Numbered from the stretch's first letter, positions 9,639-18,577 are shown. The stretch is 32,981 bases of DNA from an uncultured Bacilli bacterium (GCA_947624135.1 CANQIV010000006.1:1-32981), one strand, 5' to 3'. Numbers and translations: made by a program. Notes: generated by a model from the sequence alone, not told the origin.

Positions 9639-10787
9639 TTATTTTGTTTTTTTCAATATATAACTTGATAATTCATCATTTATAGTTCCACTTTTCCATT
9701 CAAACTCATCTATATAATCTCTACAATATTCACAAAATGGAATATCACCATTCATTTTTTCAATGGCATCCCAGCCGTTCTTGATTGAATCTAATTCGAT
9801 ATAATCATCTTCTGTAACTTGAAAATTTATTCCATATTTTTTATTTAATATATCAATTAATAAAGGATAATAACATTTAGAAATCTTACCATCTCTTAAA
9901 AATCTGCAAAATCTTCCTGAACAAATCTTATTAGCATTATACCCATCAACACTTCTCACATCAGATAATCTTGTATGGAATGTTTTTATAACATCAATTT
10001 TTCTAAAAAAATCATCATTTATCAAATAATTTATATTATTATTTTTTAAGATACTCAAAATTTTATCAATTTTTTTATATGTAGGTTCATAGAGCGAAAT
10101 TGAAATAATTACATTACATTCTGATATTTTTTTTAACACATTCTCATTTAGCTTATCTATCATCAATCCATTTGTAACAATAATTATTCGAGATTTTTTC
10201 AATATATTTCGACTTATTTCAACTATTCTATCTATTTGAGGATGTAATAATGGCTCTCCACCTAACAATCTAAAATTATACAAATTAAATTTCTTGGCAA
10301 CTAAATTTAAATCACTTTCAAATTTTTCTAATTCTACTATTTTATTCTCACATATATTAGAAAAATGAGCGCATCCCTTACAATTTAAATTACATTGATA
10401 CACTATGTTCATTTCCAAATAATTTAAAAATGGTTTTTTTAAATCTATTTTGTCAAAATATTTTATTAACTCTTCTATTGTTTTTTGCTTTCCAAAGAAC
10501 ATTTCTTCGTTAACAGCATAAATATTTTTAAATTTATTTTTTCTAAAATAATCTATACCACTACCCATAAACATAGGTTTTTTTGCTAGTATAATATTAC
10601 TAATATTCTTTTCTAATGTATCAAAATCATCTAAATAGCAAACAGGGATGTCTTTATAAATTTTTTTTGGTAATTCTTTATTTTTATCTTTAACATTAAT
10701 GAATCCATCAATGTTTATGTTAAAATAATCTAATCTTCTAGCAACTTCCTTTGCAAAATCTCCTGTACCAAATATATAATTTTTCAT
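9639..10787 (-). CDS. radical SAM protein with N-terminal Rossmann-like domain and extra cysteines
   Basis: Residues 1-100 look like a small nucleotide-binding domain: it opens with NYIFGTGDFAKEVARRLDYF and continues with a beta-strand-rich pattern like the N-terminus of PglD-type sugar enzymes. The radical SAM core follows, with C132, C136 and C139 (CNLNCKGC) and the SAM-binding LLGGEPLL segment near 174-181. The C-terminal part has further cysteines at about 289, 294, 305, 352 and 355, spaced like a SPASM/twitch auxiliary Fe-S domain. No specific product can be named. I chose the ATG at 10787, preceded by GAGGTG; a TTG at 10799 would overlap that site. It sits 12 bases after the phosphotransferase gene and clearly belongs to the same operon. 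Confidence 0.82.
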   Translation of the reverse strand: MKNYIFGTGDFAKEVARRLDYFNINIDGFINVKDKNKELPKKIYKDIPVCYLDDFDTLEKNISNIILAKKPMFMGSGIDYFRKNKFKNIYAVNEEMFFGKQKTIEELIKYFDKIDLKKPFLNYLEMNIVYQCNLNCKGCAHFSNICENKIVELEKFESDLNLVAKKFNLYNFRLLGGEPLLHPQIDRIVEISRNILKKSRIIIVTNGLMIDKLNENVLKKISECNVIISISLYEPTYKKIDKILSILKNNNINYLINDDFFRKIDVIKTFHTRLSDVRSVDGYNANKICSGRFCRFLRDGKISKCYYPLLIDILNKKYGINFQVTEDDYIELDSIKNGWDAIEKMNGDIPFCEYCRDYIDEFEWKSGTINDELSSYILKKTK

Positions 10788-10799
10788 ATCACACCTCAA

Positions 10800-11795
10800 C
10801 TACTTTATCTTAAAATTTTTTACTATATTTAATTTGCTTATTTCATTATCTAACTTTTCAAAAATCCAATCTTGTTGATTAGTTTTATCAAAATGTTTAT
10901 ATTCTTTTTCTATTGCCATTTTTAATAAAATAAATATTCTATAAATTATTATTCTATTTTCTTCATCCTGATTTAATTTCTTTTTATTATAACCTTCTAA
11001 AAAATACTTACTTGTCTTTTGTTTAGTTGTATGAAAATAGAAAGCAAATAGCTCATCACAAAAATATAAATCAGAGAAATCAACAATTCCATTTAAATGA
11101 TTGTCCTTAATTATTATGTTACCGTCCCAAATATCAGAATGTACTAAGCATAAATTACTGATATTATTTAAAGATTCTTTATATTGTTCAAGTAAATTGA
11201 TAAATAAACTATAATTATATTTTTTAATTTTAATATTATTATTTGTTGCATCTTTTATCAACGTTTCAAATAAAAATTTAATAAATTCATAATTAGAATT
11301 AAACTTTTTGTTTGGAAAACTAGGTATATAAAAATTATTACTTATTATCTTGCTCATTTTATAGCATATGCTTCCTAACTCTTTTTCAATATTTTCTACG
11401 TCTTGTTCCGAAAGTTTATTTTTTAAATCACACAATTTTATTCCATCAATATATGTCATGAAGAAATAGGGAGCATCACATAAACTACAAGAGTTATCAT
11501 AATGCAATAATTTAGGAGCAGGAATATCGTTTATTTGCATTAATTTAAGCATTTCGACCTCCCACCACATTGTATTTCTTTCAAATGTAAGCATAAGATT
11601 TTCATTCTTAGGTGCAATTTTTAATACATATTTATTTGCACCATCTTGAATCAAATATATAGCATTTTTCATACCACCTTCAATATTGCTTATTGATATA
11701 TTGCTAGAATCTTTATTAAAAGTATATTCAAACATTTTTCTTATAATAGTTTCATCTTGATAATTTTTAGAAAATGAATAGTCTAAATTAGACAT
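10800..11795 (-). CDS. APH/choline-kinase-family phosphotransferase
   Basis: This 331-residue protein has the eukaryotic-kinase-like APH fold. The ATP lysine is K59 (YVLKIAP), the catalytic Brenner motif is HSDIWDGN (H219, D221, N226) and the metal-binding aspartate is D239 (GIVDFSD). Such enzymes phosphorylate small hydroxyl compounds: aminoglycosides, choline, ethanolamine, homoserine, thiamine or sugars. Because it is flanked by glycosyltransferases, phosphorylation of choline or of a sugar for surface decoration is more plausible than antibiotic resistance, but this is inference. Its start overlaps the end of the kinase/GT2 fusion gene by 8 bases, with AGGAG upstream. No licC-like cytidylyltransferase is seen nearby. 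Confidence 0.82.
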   Translation of the reverse strand: MSNLDYSFSKNYQDETIIRKMFEYTFNKDSSNISISNIEGGMKNAIYLIQDGANKYVLKIAPKNENLMLTFERNTMWWEVEMLKLMQINDIPAPKLLHYDNSCSLCDAPYFFMTYIDGIKLCDLKNKLSEQDVENIEKELGSICYKMSKIISNNFYIPSFPNKKFNSNYEFIKFLFETLIKDATNNNIKIKKYNYSLFINLLEQYKESLNNISNLCLVHSDIWDGNIIIKDNHLNGIVDFSDLYFCDELFAFYFHTTKQKTSKYFLEGYNKKKLNQDEENRIIIYRIFILLKMAIEKEYKHFDKTNQQDWIFEKLDNEISKLNIVKNFKIK

Positions 11796-13803
11796 ATGAC
11801 TCTCCTTTATGCTTTTTTAAATATCTCTTACAAACTTCATCTGTATATGAATATTCATCATTATCGACAGTCAAGTGAAATATATTATCATAAGCATAAT
11901 CCTTTATTTTATTTTTAAAATAATTTCTTATAAATTCCTTTAATTCTGAAACTTCTTTATATAGGTATCCTTTTTTATCATTATAAAATATATAATTTGA
12001 AACTTTAATAATAAGATTTATTATAGCTATATTATTTGAATCATATTTATCTATTAATACGCTAGATTTAAAAACTGGAATTCCAACTTTTTCATTATTA
12101 TATAAATATATTTCTTCTATAAATTTTCTATAATCGTTTTCTAAATTAACTATTTGACAATTTTTGATAATTGAATTTTCACTTAATATTTTTATAGCTT
12201 CGTCCATCATTTCACGATCTAATGAATTCCAAAGAATTCCAATACAAGAAATTTTTATATTGGGTAATTTTTCTTTATCTATAACTTTATTTTCAATTAA
12301 AGTATTTATTATAGATAACACATTATCTAAATCTCTAAATTTTTTAACATTTTTAGCATTTAGTAAAAGACTAATTATATCATTGACTAATTTTTGTATT
12401 TCATCTTTATATAAATTGTCTTTCAATTTACTTAATTTATAATCTTTTATATACATCTTCAATACATGAGATAAACTATTAAATAAGCACTGTTCCGCAT
12501 AGTCTTTATAATCACTACCTAAACTTAATATTTTTTTATAAGCATCTTTTCCCCAACTTTGAGTTAAAAAACATCTTTCATTAAATTTACTCCCTGTTAA
12601 TGATCCCTCGTTTCTTTTTACATAGTGATAATATTTCGTACTATCGCATACAATTTTTTTATTTGCAAGGCATAATTTTAATATAAAATCTGCATCTTCA
12701 TTAAAAGTATTTTTATCAAATCTTATATTTTCTAAAGATGATTTTTTATATAACTTATCCCAAGCCGCCATAGTGATACTACCATCTAAGTATGATTTTA
12801 CTAACTTTTCTTGATTATCCACTATAACAATTTCTTTTGGATTATTATTTGGATGTCTTACTACACCATTTCTAGAATGAATAAACGCCCTACCACATGA
12901 AACATCTGCTTTATAAGTTTCTGCGTTTTTTAATAAATTTTCAATCATTCTATTCTCAATATAGTCATCGGCATCAATAAAACCAATATATTCACCTTGT
13001 GCTATATCTAAACCTGCATTTCTGGCTTCAGATAAACCTTTATTTTCTTGATGAATAACTTTAACTCTTTTATCTTTTTTAGCTAAAACTTTGCAAACCT
13101 CTAACGTATTATCTGTTGAGCCATCATCAACTATAATTATTTCTATATTTTTATAACTTTGATTTGAAATACTATCTATACATCTCATTAAATATTCTTC
13201 TACATTATAAGCAGGTATAATTATAGACACAAGTTTACTTGACATAATAGTATCTTCAATGAAAATGGATAAATTATCTTCCCAGTTATTTGTTGTATCA
13301 ACAACATAATGGTATCTTGAATTATTATATTGATGATGAATATTATCAATGCAACAATATTTCGAAATATCAAAATTATCTCCACGAGCGATATATCTTT
13401 GTTTTCTTAAATCATAATTTATTTCAGTTTTTATTAATAAATCGCATTTATTAAAAATAAATGAATCTTCTAACATCATCCAATCAATAATTATTATAGC
13501 ATCTTCAGGATATTTTTTTATTTCTTTCAAAATTTCATTATCTATTTCCCTCTTAAAATTAAGATCCATAATATAACTATCTACATCATAAGAGAAGAAT
13601 GAATCGGCAATATCTACATTACTTTTATCATAAATTTGATGATCATTACTTAAAGATGTTCTTATTTTATCTATTTTACCATTAGTCATTATTCTTTCTA
13701 CTAATTTATCAACTTCAATATACTTAAAATTATATTTATTAGATAAAAATTTTGATATAGTAGATTTTCCAGAAGCAGTTTTTCCAGTAATTCCAATTAT
13801 CAT
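11788..13803 (-). CDS. fusion of a CoaE-like P-loop kinase and a GT2 glycosyltransferase
   Basis: Residues 1-185 form a P-loop kinase resembling dephospho-CoA kinase or nucleoside kinases: Walker A GITGKTASGKST at 4-15, an acidic residue in EVDKL near 31-33, a strand IIIIDWMMLE, and an LIK...LRKQRYIARGD segment like the CoaE lid. Residues 190 to about 420 are a family 2 glycosyltransferase: VSIIIPAYNVEEYL, VDDGSTDNT near 225-233, and the metal-binding FIDADD near 275-280. The last 250 residues are helix-rich and unassigned. I use the ATG at 13803, with AGGGGG upstream; a GTG at 13815 lies too close to that site. The gene overlaps the next by 8 bases. Both halves keep their main motifs, so the fusion is probably bifunctional. 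Confidence 0.82.
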   Translation of the reverse strand: MIIGITGKTASGKSTISKFLSNKYNFKYIEVDKLVERIMTNGKIDKIRTSLSNDHQIYDKSNVDIADSFFSYDVDSYIMDLNFKREIDNEILKEIKKYPEDAIIIIDWMMLEDSFIFNKCDLLIKTEINYDLRKQRYIARGDNFDISKYCCIDNIHHQYNNSRYHYVVDTTNNWEDNLSIFIEDTIMSSKLVSIIIPAYNVEEYLMRCIDSISNQSYKNIEIIIVDDGSTDNTLEVCKVLAKKDKRVKVIHQENKGLSEARNAGLDIAQGEYIGFIDADDYIENRMIENLLKNAETYKADVSCGRAFIHSRNGVVRHPNNNPKEIVIVDNQEKLVKSYLDGSITMAAWDKLYKKSSLENIRFDKNTFNEDADFILKLCLANKKIVCDSTKYYHYVKRNEGSLTGSKFNERCFLTQSWGKDAYKKILSLGSDYKDYAEQCLFNSLSHVLKMYIKDYKLSKLKDNLYKDEIQKLVNDIISLLLNAKNVKKFRDLDNVLSIINTLIENKVIDKEKLPNIKISCIGILWNSLDREMMDEAIKILSENSIIKNCQIVNLENDYRKFIEEIYLYNNEKVGIPVFKSSVLIDKYDSNNIAIINLIIKVSNYIFYNDKKGYLYKEVSELKEFIRNYFKNKIKDYAYDNIFHLTVDNDEYSYTDEVCKRYLKKHKGESYV

Positions 13804-13827
13804 TTTTATCTGCACCCCCTATATTTT

Positions 13828-14793
13828 TTAATTTAATTGATTTAAACGATTAGCTAAAATTTCAATAATATCCTTTGAATGAATTAAATCAAATTTGTTA
13901 ATATATTGTGACTTGTTTTTCAATATAAAGTTTAATTCATCAATGATACCTAGAATTTCTTTTTTATAATAATTTGTTAAATTATTGTTATCCCAGTCTC
14001 TTTTATATACTTTAAGAAGATGAAATAGACCATTGAAGTAAAACAAATATGCTTGCTCTTCCTTATCTAAATATTCATTTAATAATTTATTAAAATTTTT
14101 TTTGCAATAATTATATAATGTCAAATTATTTTCATTAAATGGGCAACTTGTCAATGAATTAGTTGCACGCTTTATATGATGATATAATTGCTTTGTATCC
14201 ATTACAATTTTACGTGAGTTTAAGCAAGCTTCCCATACATATGCTGCATCTTCATTAAACAATTTATAATCAAATCTTAATTTTTCTATGCATTTTCTTC
14301 TAAATAGTTTATCCCATACAGCAATTTTTAATTCATTTTTTAAATAGGCATTCATTATTTCTAATTCATTGTTATATATGAATACATTTCTTTCCTTGCT
14401 AATTTCCTCAATGCCACCTTCTCTATTATATATGTAAGCTTTTATTCTACATAAATCAGCATTTTCTACAATTAAATGATTAATCATAATTTCATACATA
14501 TCTGGTTCAAGAAAATCGTCAGAATCTACAAATCCTACGAATTCACCAGTAGCTTTATCTAATCCAACGTTTCTAGCTTTAGATACACCTTTATTATCTT
14601 GATTGACTATTATTATTCGATTATCTTCTTTTTGTAATTTCTCACATATAGATAAACTTGTATCTATTGAACCATCATTAACAATAATTATCTCTAAATT
14701 TGTATAAGTTTGATTCATAATACTTCTTATGCATCTTTCTACATAATCTTCAGTATTATAAACAGGCACTATAACAGATATTTTTTTATCCAT
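13828..14793 (-). CDS. GT2 family glycosyltransferase
   Basis: This 321-residue family 2 transferase has the GT-A fold signatures: ISVIVPVYNTEDYVERCI at the N-terminus, VNDGSIDTS, VSKARNVGLDKATGEFVGF, and the metal-binding VDSDD near 94-98. It lacks transmembrane helices, so it acts at the cytoplasmic face. Its catalytic half is plainly related to the GT2 half of the next gene (same order of motifs and a shared NEDA motif), which suggests a duplication. It is the first gene of the accessory operon and has a strong promoter; the ATG is preceded by GAAGGG. Donor and acceptor sugars cannot be deduced. Confidence 0.9.
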   Translation of the reverse strand: MDKKISVIVPVYNTEDYVERCIRSIMNQTYTNLEIIIVNDGSIDTSLSICEKLQKEDNRIIIVNQDNKGVSKARNVGLDKATGEFVGFVDSDDFLEPDMYEIMINHLIVENADLCRIKAYIYNREGGIEEISKERNVFIYNNELEIMNAYLKNELKIAVWDKLFRRKCIEKLRFDYKLFNEDAAYVWEACLNSRKIVMDTKQLYHHIKRATNSLTSCPFNENNLTLYNYCKKNFNKLLNEYLDKEEQAYLFYFNGLFHLLKVYKRDWDNNNLTNYYKKEILGIIDELNFILKNKSQYINKFDLIHSKDIIEILANRLNQLN

Positions 14794-14818
14794 AATTTTC
14801 CCTTCTTTCGATAGTGTT

Positions 14819-14847
14819 ATAATATATTAATTATCTAATTTTGTCAA
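14819..14847 (-). promoter_or_regulatory. promoter of the glycosyltransferase operon
   Basis: Perfect TTGACA (14842-14847), 17-base spacer, TATTAT (14819-14824), about 25 bases before the first GT2 gene. Confidence 0.72.
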
Positions 14848-14878
14848 ATTTTACTAATTAAATTATTTAAACTTATAA

Positions 14879-14904
14879 TAAAAAGCAAGTATTACTACCT
14901 GCTT
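14879..14904 (-). terminator. terminator after maf
   Basis: A 9-bp stem with one G-U pair (14883-14891 with 14896-14904), a GTAA loop on the minus strand and a T-rich tail. It sits immediately after the maf stop and separates maf from the glycan operon. Confidence 0.75.
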
Positions 14905-14907
14905 ATA

Positions 14908-15492
14908 TTATTTATTTAAATCTTTTAAATAATAACCCATATTATTTATATGTTTATATATTGTTTCAACTGGTATACCTAATATATTATAATAACTACC
15001 TTCTATTTTTTCTATAAAATTAGACATTATGTTTTCTATTATAAAACCAGATGCATTCAATATACCACTTTCATTTTCAAAATAATAATCTATATCTTGA
15101 TTAGATATACTCCTTATTGCTACTAATGTTGTAACAGAATCAGTAATAATTTCATTTGTTTTAGTATTTATTATACTTACTCCTGTAATAACACTCGTAG
15201 TATTATTTTTACACATGTCTATATATTTTCTCGCTTCTTCTATATTTTTAGGTTTACCTAATACTTTATTATTTACATATACTATGGTATCAAGACCTAT
15301 TATAAGTGAATTAGGACATTTTTTTATTATACTTTTAGCCTTTGATAATGCTAATTTTTTTACATACTCATAAACATCTTCTTCATAGACTTTTGATTCA
15401 TCAAAGTCACTTTTTACTAATAGATGATTGATATGTACTTTATTTAATATTTCACTTTTAAATTTAGAAGTGCTTGCAAGTACTACTTTCAT
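14908..15492 (-). CDS. maf: Maf-like nucleotide pyrophosphatase
   Basis: Maf proteins hydrolyse non-canonical or pyrimidine nucleoside triphosphates to the monophosphate and limit their incorporation. The 194 residues carry the family signatures: the N-terminal LASTSKFKSEIL (Lys where most relatives have Arg), FDES, the GLDTIVYVNNKVLGKP core with the catalytic Asp near 68, and IEGSYYNILGIP near the C-terminus. The length is normal. It starts 9 bases after the short Rel homologue, with AGGAG, so the two are co-transcribed. Confidence 0.92.
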   Translation of the reverse strand: MKVVLASTSKFKSEILNKVHINHLLVKSDFDESKVYEEDVYEYVKKLALSKAKSIIKKCPNSLIIGLDTIVYVNNKVLGKPKNIEEARKYIDMCKNNTTSVITGVSIINTKTNEIITDSVTTLVAIRSISNQDIDYYFENESGILNASGFIIENIMSNFIEKIEGSYYNILGIPVETIYKHINNMGYYLKDLNK

Positions 15493-15501
15493 GTATTCTC
15501 C

Positions 15502-16941
15502 TTATTTTTTTAATAATTGTTTTATTTTATTTTTTGCATAACTTGTCCTAACTTTATCTATCCAATCATCTTTAGGTGATAAAGCCTCATCATTAGTTAA
15601 TATTGTAACTCTATCATTGTTATCTAATATATAACCTAAATCATTTACCATTTCACCATTTACTTTAGCACCCATAAGTTTAATACCAATTTCATCACTT
15701 AATTTGAATGCTAAATCTATTATTGTAGAACCTTTAGGAAGCTCTACCATTTCACCATTTTGTGAATATACATATATTGTATCTGAAAATATATCACTTT
15801 TAACGTGTTCTACAAAGTCTATATTATTTTCAAATATACTATCTATTTCTGTAAGAGATTTATAAAATTCAAATTTTTTACGAAATTCTTGTTGCATTAA
15901 ATTTCTTACATCTTTACTTTTTTTATCCCAATATGTCATTATACCAAATGATGCAATTTGATCCATTTCAAATGTTCTTATTTGTGTTTGAACTAATTTT
16001 TCATGTGGTCCAAATACTGTTGTGTGTATTGATCTATAAAGATTTACTTTAGGATTATAAATATAATCTTTAAATTTTTCATTTAATGGATTATATTTGG
16101 AATGTATTAATCCAAGAGCTATATAGCAATTTTTAATTTCATCTACCATAATTTTTATCGATATTAAATCATGCATTTCATTTATACTTTTAACTCCATT
16201 TTTTAAACTATTATATACACCATATATATTTTTTGTTCTTGTTTTCATTTCATGAGGTATTTTTTCTATTTTTAATAAATTATCTATACATGTTAACATT
16301 TGATATATATATGAGTTAGCAGAATGAAGAAAGTTACCTATTTCTTCTTCTGTTTTTCTATATTCAAATGGATTTAAATAACTAAATGATAAATCTTCAA
16401 GTTCATTTTTTATTCTATATGCACCTATATAATATGCGAATGGTACATATATTTCAAGGGTTTCGAGTGCATTTTCTTTTTGTTTAAATTCTGATTTAAA
16501 TTCAAGTGTTCTCATATTGTGAAGCCTATCTGCAAGTTTTATTATAATGATTCTTATATCGTTTTTTACACTTGTAATTATTTTTCTAGTATTAGCCATT
16601 TCTTGATCTACTTTATTTGAAAAATTCATTTTACTAATTTTAGTTACTCCATCAACTAAATTAGCAATATCACTATTAAATAAATTTTCTATTTCTTCTT
16701 TAGTTGCTTTAGTATCTTCTATTGTATCGTGTAAAAGTCCAGCACATATTGTATCAGTATCTGCATGCATTTCTGATAAAATATATGCGACATTCAAGGG
16801 ATGAATTATATAAGGTTCTCCACTATTTCTTTTTTGTCCATCATGCATTAAATTTGCATATTCGTATGCTTTAGTTATTAACTTAACACCACTTTTATTA
16901 TATAGTTTTACATTTTTTATTAACTCTTCTATTGTTATCAT
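15502..16941 (-). CDS. short Rel/SpoT homologue: intact hydrolase, degenerate synthetase, no C-terminal domains
   Basis: This 479-residue RelA/SpoT homologue has an HD hydrolase domain with every expected residue: R38, H47, H71-D72, E75-D76, D138 and N142 (LADRLHNMR). The synthetase fold is present but altered. R235 and D258 remain, while the metal-binding Glu of the EIQIRT motif is Q318 (QTQIRT), and the usual AEHGVASHWAYK segment reads ASFGIMTYWDKK, losing a conserved Glu and His. The TGS domain (about 387-447) has Ser at the position of the tRNA-contact His (LAFKLSDEIG). The protein ends soon after TGS, with no zinc-finger or ACT domain. I infer a ppGpp hydrolase freed from ribosome control. 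It has its own consensus promoter, a run of seven G as ribosome site, and is followed by maf. Confidence 0.9.
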   Translation of the reverse strand: MITIEELIKNVKLYNKSGVKLITKAYEYANLMHDGQKRNSGEPYIIHPLNVAYILSEMHADTDTICAGLLHDTIEDTKATKEEIENLFNSDIANLVDGVTKISKMNFSNKVDQEMANTRKIITSVKNDIRIIIIKLADRLHNMRTLEFKSEFKQKENALETLEIYVPFAYYIGAYRIKNELEDLSFSYLNPFEYRKTEEEIGNFLHSANSYIYQMLTCIDNLLKIEKIPHEMKTRTKNIYGVYNSLKNGVKSINEMHDLISIKIMVDEIKNCYIALGLIHSKYNPLNEKFKDYIYNPKVNLYRSIHTTVFGPHEKLVQTQIRTFEMDQIASFGIMTYWDKKSKDVRNLMQQEFRKKFEFYKSLTEIDSIFENNIDFVEHVKSDIFSDTIYVYSQNGEMVELPKGSTIIDLAFKLSDEIGIKLMGAKVNGEMVNDLGYILDNNDRVTILTNDEALSPKDDWIDKVRTSYAKNKIKQLLKK

Positions 16942-16946
16942 AGAAT

Positions 16947-16953
16947 CCCCCCC
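16947..16953 (-). promoter_or_regulatory. poly-G ribosome binding site of the short Rel homologue
   Basis: Seven consecutive G on the minus strand, 5 bases before the ATG, act as the Shine-Dalgarno sequence. It is an unusual homopolymer in so AT-rich a genome. Confidence 0.6.
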
Positions 16954-17011
16954 TTTTTATAAAAAACGATAAACTATTTTACATATTAATAAAACTTTAA
17001 TTTATACTTTT

Positions 17012-17039
17012 ATTATAATATTTTTAAAATAAATGTCAA
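17012..17039 (-). promoter_or_regulatory. consensus promoter of the short rel - maf operon
   Basis: Perfect TTGACA (17034-17039), 16-base spacer, perfect TATAAT (17012-17017). It begins directly after the aspS stop codon. Confidence 0.75.
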
Positions 17040-17040
17040 G

Positions 17041-18360
17041 TTATGGATTTAATCTATTAGGTCCTCTAAATAGTAACATTGACTCTTTGATACTTGGAAT
17101 ATCTAAAAGAAGCATTGTAAGTCTATCTATACCTATTGCAAATCCACCATGTGGAGGACATCCATATTTGAAGAATTCTAAATAAAATTTAACGTCTTCT
17201 CCAAGCCCTTTTTCTTTTGCATTTTTAACTATTTCATCATATCTGTGTTCTCTTTGAGCTCCTGTTGTAATTTCTATACCTCTCCAAATTAAATCATATC
17301 CTTGAAGTATTCCTTTTTCATTTCTCATGTGATAGAAAGCTCTTTTTTCTGCAGGAAAGTCTACTACGAATAGGAATTCATGATTAAATTTATCGTGCGC
17401 AAGTTTTTTACATAATCTTTCTGCTTCAGTAGTTAAATCATTTTTTTCTGTTTCTTCTACTTTATAAGTATATCTTTCTTCTAATTCTTTATATATATCT
17501 TCTAATTTCATTGTTGGAAATGGAAGTGTTGGAACTACTATATCTATTCCAAATACCTCTTTTATTTTATCTCCCATTTCTTCTTTTAAATGAGAAAGAC
17601 CATAAGTTATCATTTCTGCTTCTAGATTCATAACATCTTCTTTTGAATTTATATCAGCAAATTCAACATCAAATGATGTAAATTCTGTAGCATGTTTACT
17701 TGTATTTGAATTTTCAGCTCTAAAGCAAGGCGCAACTTCAAATACTCTATCAAATCCACTTGCAAGTACCATTTGTTTATAAAATTGTGGACTTTGAGCA
17801 AGGTAAGCTTTTCTATCAAAATATTTTACCTCAAATACCTCACTACCACTTTCACTTGCAGTTCCTATAAATTTAGGTGTATGTATTTCGGTAAATTTAT
17901 TATTATATAAATATTCTCTCATGTATTTTACAAGTGTACTTTGAACTCTAAATGTGAGTAAATTTTTTTCATTTCTCAAATCTATAAATCTATAATCTAA
18001 TCTAGTATCTAAATTAACATTAGATGGATCTTTATAATTAAATGGAAGTTCTATATCACTAACACTTGTTACCTTAATTTCTTCTGGAATAAATTCCATA
18101 CCATTTAATTTTACTTTAGGGTTTTCTACAACTTTACCTTTTACTTTTATAGTAGATTCTAGTGGTAAATTAGAGATAAGTTCTACCATATCTTTATTTT
18201 TTTTCTCTGATTTTTCTATTGTTATTTGTACTTTACCTGTAATATCTTTAAGTATTACAAATTGTACCCATTGTAAATCTCTTATATTTTCTACAAATCC
18301 ACTTATTTCTATTTCTTTATCGTAATAATTTTTTAATTCTTCTAAATATATTTTTTTCAT
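17041..18360 (-). CDS. aspS: aspartyl-tRNA synthetase, archaeal-type (probably also charges tRNA-Asn)
   Basis: This is a class IIb synthetase of 439 residues: an N-terminal OB-fold anticodon-binding domain (about 1-105), motif 2 around FRAENSNTSKHATEF (213-227) and motif 3 GGFAIGIDRLTMLLL with R413. It lacks the GAD insertion that makes ordinary bacterial AspRS about 590 residues, so it is the short archaeal/eukaryal type. In Firmicutes this type is usually annotated aspartate--tRNA(Asn) ligase, working with GatCAB. The T-box leader upstream has an apparent GAC (Asp) specifier, which favours AspRS over the similar AsnRS. The start follows GGGAGG. Confidence 0.85.
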   Translation of the reverse strand: MKKIYLEELKNYYDKEIEISGFVENIRDLQWVQFVILKDITGKVQITIEKSEKKNKDMVELISNLPLESTIKVKGKVVENPKVKLNGMEFIPEEIKVTSVSDIELPFNYKDPSNVNLDTRLDYRFIDLRNEKNLLTFRVQSTLVKYMREYLYNNKFTEIHTPKFIGTASESGSEVFEVKYFDRKAYLAQSPQFYKQMVLASGFDRVFEVAPCFRAENSNTSKHATEFTSFDVEFADINSKEDVMNLEAEMITYGLSHLKEEMGDKIKEVFGIDIVVPTLPFPTMKLEDIYKELEERYTYKVEETEKNDLTTEAERLCKKLAHDKFNHEFLFVVDFPAEKRAFYHMRNEKGILQGYDLIWRGIEITTGAQREHRYDEIVKNAKEKGLGEDVKFYLEFFKYGCPPHGGFAIGIDRLTMLLLDIPSIKESMLLFRGPNRLNP

Positions 18361-18380
18361 TTTTACCTCCCATATAATAT

Positions 18381-18437
18381 AAAAATTCTATAAATACACG
18401 GACGAACTAACTCGTGGTACCACCGTGCTTTATAGAA
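18381..18437 (-). terminator. T-box regulated terminator of the aspS leader
   Basis: On the minus strand TTCTATAAAGCACGG (from 18437) pairs with CCGTGTATTTATAGAA, followed by five T (18381-18385). The competing antiterminator involves the GGTGGTACCACG element enclosed by the stem. Confidence 0.85.
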
Positions 18438-18570
18438 TTATCTACCTTTAAAACTTTTAACGAAGTTACCCGATTATTTAACGTTTGATGTCTTCTATAT
18501 TAATAATTATTAGTTTACACCCACACTAACTCTCTTTAAATTATTTCATATATACTATTTCAAACAAATA
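18381..18570 (-). ncRNA. T-box riboswitch leader of aspS
   Basis: The leader has the canonical T-box parts on the minus strand: the AGAGAG start of stem I (about 18535-18530), the GGGTGTAAACT distal-loop-like segment, a GAAGACATC specifier loop whose codon is most likely GAC (18492-18490), and the T-box proper GGTGGTACCACGAG (about 18424-18411) with the TGGT bulge that pairs with the tRNA acceptor end. A terminator overlaps the antiterminator. Uncharged tRNA-Asp would allow read-through into aspS. The specifier reading is my assignment from spacing, not from a computed fold. Confidence 0.88.
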
Positions 18571-18577
18571 CAATTAC

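Noticed and set aside
10800-11795. Aminoglycoside resistance (APH) gene
   Set aside because: The Brenner and metal motifs are shared by the whole APH/choline/homoserine kinase superfamily, and the operon points to glycan metabolism rather than resistance.
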